Shown: piece after piece, positions 8,459 to 10,512 of the stretch
Layout: each line of letters opens with the position of its first letter
How positions within the stretch are numbered: the first letter of the stretch is position 1
From: Saccoglossus kowalevskii
Lineage: Eukaryota; Hemichordata; Enteropneusta; Harrimaniidae
DNA: 10,512 nucleotides
Assembly: GCF_000003605.2 (NCBI RefSeq)
Contig: NW_003137821.1
Location: 1,241,243-1,251,754 of the forward strand
Reading direction: 5' to 3'
Notes under the pieces: generated by a model
Told to the model about the DNA's origin: nothing
What the model saw: only the letters and a program-made list of their open reading frames with translations
Database searches by the model: none
Position numbers and translations under genes: made by a program

Positions 8459-9440
8459 TATCACCGATGCACACTTCCCTAAGCAATACCCTATTTTAGT
8501 GACTTTATTCATTGTATTTTTCTGTGCATTATTTCTTGTAATTATTTTGAGAAGTATTAAAGCAAGGAACTTTATTTTGGTGTATGTGTATTTCATTTCC
8601 AGTACTATTGTAGCAGTGAAAGAACCCCTGTCCAGTGTGAGTTCTGTGGGTTCCCACAGCGATAATCAGGCCTTACACTGTGACATGCACTTTCAACAAC
8701 GCCAAATATAACTTCCCTTGTCATTCCTCTTATACCTTTAATTACCCTGCATTAAATATTTGATATGTGTAGTGCCAAGACTACAAAAACATGATCGTAA
8801 CCAACACGTGCCTTCTTTTGATTTTTTTTAAGATAGAAAACAACTGAAAGATTATTTTTATTACAGGTTGGTCATGACTATAGGTATATACATGTGTATA
8901 CCTGATTCATTGTTGAATAGTCTTTCATGTAGACATGACAGGGCATCCAATCATCTGATATATAGTTCAACATATCGCGATTATATGCAGCTCTTGTATC
9001 TTCGGTTAACCCGTGCCCATATGTTGCTTTATGCCAATTAGCAATAATTTGCACAAAAGGAAACTCAGCATGGTATCCTTCTTCCTAAAAAAAATTGCTA
9101 CAGCGGGGGATGATAGTTTTTCTGACTCCACAACACTTTGCTTGTGTTTACCGGTCTATGTTGTGCATGCGAGGCCTGCACGATTAAGTCAATTCCACCA
9201 ACAATTCTTACCTGTGTTAGAACTGTTTAAAGCTTTAATATTAGGAATTGATCCTGAACGAATACATTGTCCTATTCTTGTCATCAAATGCCCATGGTCT
9301 TCACGGTCCTGGTGGTATTCATTAATATCTTCATCATATTCTGGTACATACAGATGGTGAATGAAGTCGATACCATGCTGTTCCCACTCTCTTACTTTCA
9401 ATCGAAATATATATATATTGCCAACAGGGATTGGAGGCAG

Positions 9441-10120
9441 TCATTCCTAGACTCAACCTTGCCTGATAATTATATTAGCATTTTTTGCTTGTCTACAGTA
9501 ATTTATGTATGGTAATATCAGCAGCATGCAGGCTAATATGTACCATACTCAGAAGCAGATTTAAGATACAGTCACAAATTGAATACATCTGGTGGTGATC
9601 AACCCAAAGGAATGTACATATTAAAAAAAAAATGAATATATCGACATAAAGTAAACCTATCTGTTAGAAGTCCACCAAAGATACCAACAAGTTTTCAAAG
9701 CAAAAAATTAAAAATGGAAAATCAGTAATATCATAAAGCCTCACTTGACTTGGACAAAAGTGAAGCTCATTTTCATACATGTAGACGTTGATTAGTATCT
9801 AATCTGTGAGACAAAGGGTTTAAACAAATCAAACAATGGTCAGAGTCAGTAATTAAGTGACTATGCCCACCTGATACCAAAGGTCTTATATCATACGAAG
9901 CTGGAAAGTATTTCCGTTTCTATATATGTATATATGTTTGTTCAAAGCTGCTATTATTTGTCATAAATGCAACAATCCAGATTACATCTTCAATGCGTAC
10001 TGCTGGATGATAAAGGATTGGACTTGGTATATCTATACAATTGAATCATAGATGACAACAATTTATGCACACATATTTAATCAGAGGTGACTTCATTAGA
10101 TGGACAATAGAGTAACTCAC
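9441..10120. other. AT-rich stretch between relic exons, nothing firm
   Basis: This is either intron or flank of the minus-strand relic. A 48-codon minus frame (9919-9773) includes HSHLITDSDHCLICLNP, but it has no convincing splice sites at both ends and no recognised motif. T-rich acceptor-like sites on the minus strand occur, but I could not assign an exon. Confidence 0.35.
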
Positions 10121-10396
10121 ATAATTCAGTTTAAAATATTTCATAATATTGGTAACGGGTGTTGATATGGTCTTCATTTTGGCTTCCATACTTAATTGGA
10201 TAATGGAAACTGGCCATACACTTCATTTAGTGTATAGGGAATTGAATTCACCATAAGTCACAAACCCTGCAAATAAATCATACAAACAATGCGAAGCAGC
10301 CTCCATCTTCAGAAATACACTCTTTGTATATTCTTTCATGCTATTTTTGATCTTCTTCAATGCGTAGGGGTATGTTAGAGCTGGGTATTGTTCCAT
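10121..10396 (-). pseudogene. Coding relic, possible N-terminal exon of the minus-strand pseudogene
   Basis: From ATG 10396-10394 the minus strand reads 57 codons, including YPYALKKIKNSMKEYTKSVF and HCLYDLFAGFVTYGEF, to TGA 10225-10223. The same frame then continues through MEAKMKTISTPVTNIMKY to a consensus GTGAGT donor (10120-10115). One stop in about 92 codons, ending exactly at a good donor, suggests a former exon. It lies upstream of exon A of the 9440-7200 relic on the same strand, so it may belong to that gene. I do not recognise the sequence, and the link rests on position alone. Confidence 0.4.
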
Positions 10397-10512
10397 TCCA
10401 ACATGTCAATAACCTGATTTACAACACTCTACATGGCTCAACTCTTTATTCACACAGGACATTCTGAGAACTATTGCATCCATCTGCATTCATGTTTACT
10501 TTGTGACCCGTG

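Larger units (their letters stand above)
7200..9440 (-). pseudogene. Multi-exon pseudogene of a conserved uncharacterised invertebrate family
   Basis: Minus-strand exons in order: (A) frame open from 9440 to donor GTAAGA after 9212, with REWEQHGIDFIHHLYVPE. (B) 9175-8902, with KQSVVESEKLSSPAV, FVQIIANWHKA, GLTEDTRAAYNRDMLNYI and DDWMPCHVYMKDYSTM. (C) 8746-8677, with KGIRGMTREVIFGVVES, donor GTAAGG. (D) 7914-7718, with SAERRRSEGRATQLPPEH, TSDDVEGFF and DHKTFTDNY, donor GTAAGA. (E) 7481-7200, with RKICNEFSKRVDPDL, FYYWTSSDERF, SLPQRGSLTV and PEALPSPP, stop TGA 7202-7200. Lesions: TAG 9158-9156, lost base near 9077, TGA 7900-7898, lost two bases near 7765, lost base at 7436, TGA 7328-7326. The motifs agree with a multi-copy protein family I remember from mollusc and related genomes; I know of no assigned function. 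Exon B to C phases do not match. The plus-strand frames at 9013-9360 and 9267-9515 are shadows. Confidence 0.8.

Noticed and set aside
9084-9086. T8-AG on the minus strand as the acceptor of exon B
   Set aside because: The stretch is better read as coding (Ile-Phe-Phe-Arg-Lys-Lys) continuing from 9175, followed by a one-base loss near 9077; the family pattern runs through it.
9013-9515. Plus-strand frames of 115 and 82 codons
   Set aside because: They lie opposite exons A and B of the minus-strand pseudogene, whose conserved motifs identify the true coding strand.
9773-9919. 48-codon minus-strand frame with His and Cys residues
   Set aside because: The His/Cys spacing does not fit a zinc finger I can name, and splice sites are weak.

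Overview
The window is eukaryotic nuclear DNA, AT-rich, with GT-AG introns, AATAAA signals, a long TG microsatellite and decayed repeats. The protein remnants look to me like an invertebrate, most likely a mollusc or other lophotrochozoan. That placement is an inference from remembered families, not from a search. No bacterial operons, rRNA, tRNA or CRISPR arrays are visible.

Left end (131-1452): a small plus-strand gene of four coding exons encodes a secreted, 129-residue, cysteine-rich protein. It has a signal peptide, a short acidic propeptide ending in Lys-Arg, and two tandem six-cysteine repeats that resemble Lin-12/Notch (LNR) modules, one per exon. The second repeat exon carries an extra AC dinucleotide compared with its sister exon. 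This puts a stop exactly at the splice donor. A phase-matched, coding-looking terminal exon with its own polyadenylation signal lies downstream and would be read if the AC were absent or if the exon were skipped.

Middle (about 1700-5370): mostly repeat-rich noncoding DNA. It holds a degenerate GTGT/TTAAAAT minisatellite leading into a 139-bp TG tract, a degenerate tandem repeat of about 120 bp, a foldback element near 4510-4620, and a weak LTR-like arrangement.

Plus-strand relic (5370-6391): two exons of a broken gene. The second holds a HIRAN-like domain interrupted by stops and frameshifts.

Minus-strand relic (9440 down to 7200, perhaps starting at 10396): a multi-exon pseudogene of a conserved but, as far as I know, functionally uncharacterised invertebrate family. 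Each exon still carries clear motifs, and at least six lesions break the frame. A short second copy of one exon lies in an intron. A 65-bp tandem duplication and a promoter-like stretch sit in another intron. Only the left-end gene looks potentially functional. The two relics suggest that dispersed gene families have left dead copies here.
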